Source: an uncultured Halomicronema sp. (GTDB taxonomy: Bacteria > Cyanobacteriota > Cyanobacteriia > Phormidesmidales > Phormidesmidaceae). Taken from it: 7,862 nt of DNA. Positions 7,463 to 7,862 of the stretch are shown in pieces. The notes beneath the pieces were generated by a model. The model was not told the origin of the DNA. It saw nothing but the letters and a program-made list of their open reading frames with translations, and made no database searches. Each line of letters begins with the position of its first letter. The stretch's first letter is position 1. The DNA lies in contig CALCPB010000800.1 of the NCBI GenBank assembly GCA_937897665.1, positions 1 to 7,862 on the forward strand, read 5' to 3'. The translations under genes and the position numbers were made by a program.

Positions 7463-7487
7463 ACCTTCGGTGCCAAGACAATATCCT
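7459..7487 (+). promoter_or_regulatory. Weak candidate promoter of the VOC gene
   Basis: TTGAAC (7459-7464) and TATCCT (7482-7487) are 17 bases apart, each matching four of six consensus bases. The -35 overlaps the stop codon of the upstream gene. A start of transcription near 7494 would leave a very short leader. The gene may instead be read from upstream. AGG at 7498-7500 is the likely ribosome site. Confidence 0.22.
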
Positions 7488-7493
7488 TCGGTG
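7464..7493 (+). repeat. Direct repeat CCTTCGGTG x2, period 21 bp
   Basis: Identical 9-mers at 7464-7472 and 7485-7493 are spaced exactly 21 bases apart, about two helical turns, so both would face the same side of the DNA. They fill most of the 44-base gap before the VOC gene and bracket or overlap its candidate promoter. They may be a tandem operator or a local duplication whose linker has diverged. Confidence 0.5.
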
Positions 7494-7506
7494 AAGCAGG
7501 TGGCTG

Positions 7507-7862
7507 ATGCGTTCACAAACCCTAATCGCAGTGGCCGATGTGGCAAAGGCGAGCCGTTGGTATCAAACCCTGCTGGAGTGCGATCGCATCCACGGCGGAA
7601 CAGCATATAGTCGACTGGCGATGCCAGGAGAATCCGATTTCTTTCTACAATTGCATGTCTGGAATGAGCATGATCATCCGAATCTTGGCGATCCAATGGC
7701 AGCTGCCCACGGCTACGGTGTCTTGCTGTGGTTTTTGGTGGATGATTTTGCGGCGGCTGTGACTCGTGCTCAGCAAATGAAGGCGGAAATTGTTACGCCG
7801 CCCCACGTTAATCCTTTGGCCCACCATCAGGAATGTTGGCTCCGTGATTTGGACGGTTACAT
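7507..7862 (+). CDS. VOC (glyoxalase/bleomycin-resistance fold) family protein, N-terminal 118 residues
   Basis: A vicinal-oxygen-chelate fold protein cut by the right window edge after Y118. The N-terminus SQTLIAVADVAKASRWYQTLL matches the first beta-alpha unit of glyoxalases. GDFFLQLH-like strand ESDFFLQLHVW (42-52), VDDFAAAVTRAQQMKAEIV (78-96) and the terminal LRDLDGY (112-118, the DPDG-type turn) follow in the correct order. Aligned by eye to E. coli glyoxalase I, ligand H5 is Q4, E56 is Q48 and H74 falls near L73, so it is probably not a standard glyoxalase I. A histidine-rich NEHDHPN segment (53-59) and HH at 106-107 could bind metal another way. ATG 7507 is preceded by AGG with 6 bases of spacing. 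Members of this fold act in detoxification, ring cleavage or drug binding; the substrate here is unknown. It starts 44 bases after the secreted-protein gene. Confidence 0.9.
   Translation, partial: MRSQTLIAVADVAKASRWYQTLLECDRIHGGTAYSRLAMPGESDFFLQLHVWNEHDHPNLGDPMAAAHGYGVLLWFLVDDFAAAVTRAQQMKAEIVTPPHVNPLAHHQECWLRDLDGY

Larger units (their letters stand above)
472..7587. repeat. Dispersed HIP1 octamers (GCGATCGC), nine copies
   Basis: The palindromic octamer GCGATCGC occurs at 472-479, 1496-1503, 2624-2631, 2756-2763, 3038-3045, 5371-5378, 5612-5619, 7146-7153 and 7580-7587. A random octamer would be expected about 0.1 times in this length. HIP1 over-representation is a recognised mark of many cyanobacterial genomes. 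Eight copies lie inside genes; the copy at 5371 lies between ftsH and gltX. The count was made by eye and may miss one. Confidence 0.9.

Noticed and set aside
1..7862. CRISPR array, insertion sequence, tRNA or a defence or toxin gene pair
   Set aside because: No regularly spaced repeats, transposase motifs, terminal repeats, tRNA cloverleaf or toxin-antitoxin-like gene pair was seen on either strand.

Overview
This looks like an ordinary chromosomal segment of a cyanobacterium, probably a non-heterocystous filamentous or Leptolyngbya-like lineage; that finer placement is inference. The evidence is at least nine copies of the HIP1 octamer GCGATCGC in under 8 kb, an FtsH protease that reads like the cyanobacterial FtsH3 type, a cyanobacterial-style GluRS, and a small secreted protein of a type I associate with cyanobacteria. 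I see no mobile element, CRISPR array, tRNA or rRNA, phage gene, or base-composition break.

Left part, minus strand (1-2280): the N-terminal half of an M1 zinc aminopeptidase runs off the left edge (1242 to 1). Upstream of it on the same strand is a HAD-IIA phosphatase resembling LHPP (2280 to 1465). The HAD gene diverges from a fold-type IV PLP enzyme, probably aminodeoxychorismate lyase (2418-3263), across a 137-bp gap.

Middle, plus strand (3264-5471): an AT-rich 148-bp leader with a small interrupted palindrome precedes ftsH (3412-5253), which has a strong GGAGG ribosome site and a GTG start. A clear intrinsic terminator closes ftsH. The ftsH-gltX gap also holds two similar TTTCAC/GTGAAA inverted repeats, one on each side of the terminator.

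Right part, plus strand (5472-7862): gltX (glutamyl-tRNA synthetase), a 162-residue secreted protein with two cysteines, and a glyoxalase-fold (VOC) protein cut by the right edge. They follow each other with gaps of 41 and 44 bases and no visible terminator, so they may be co-transcribed. A 9-bp direct repeat with a 21-bp period lies just before the VOC gene.

The genes are mostly housekeeping: peptide turnover, folate precursor synthesis, membrane protein quality control, and Glu-tRNA supply for translation and tetrapyrrole synthesis. I found no convincing new multi-gene system. The points most worth a second look are the VOC protein with replaced glyoxalase I ligands, the apparently non-discriminating GluRS, the uncharacterised secreted protein, and several short symmetric sequences in the gaps.
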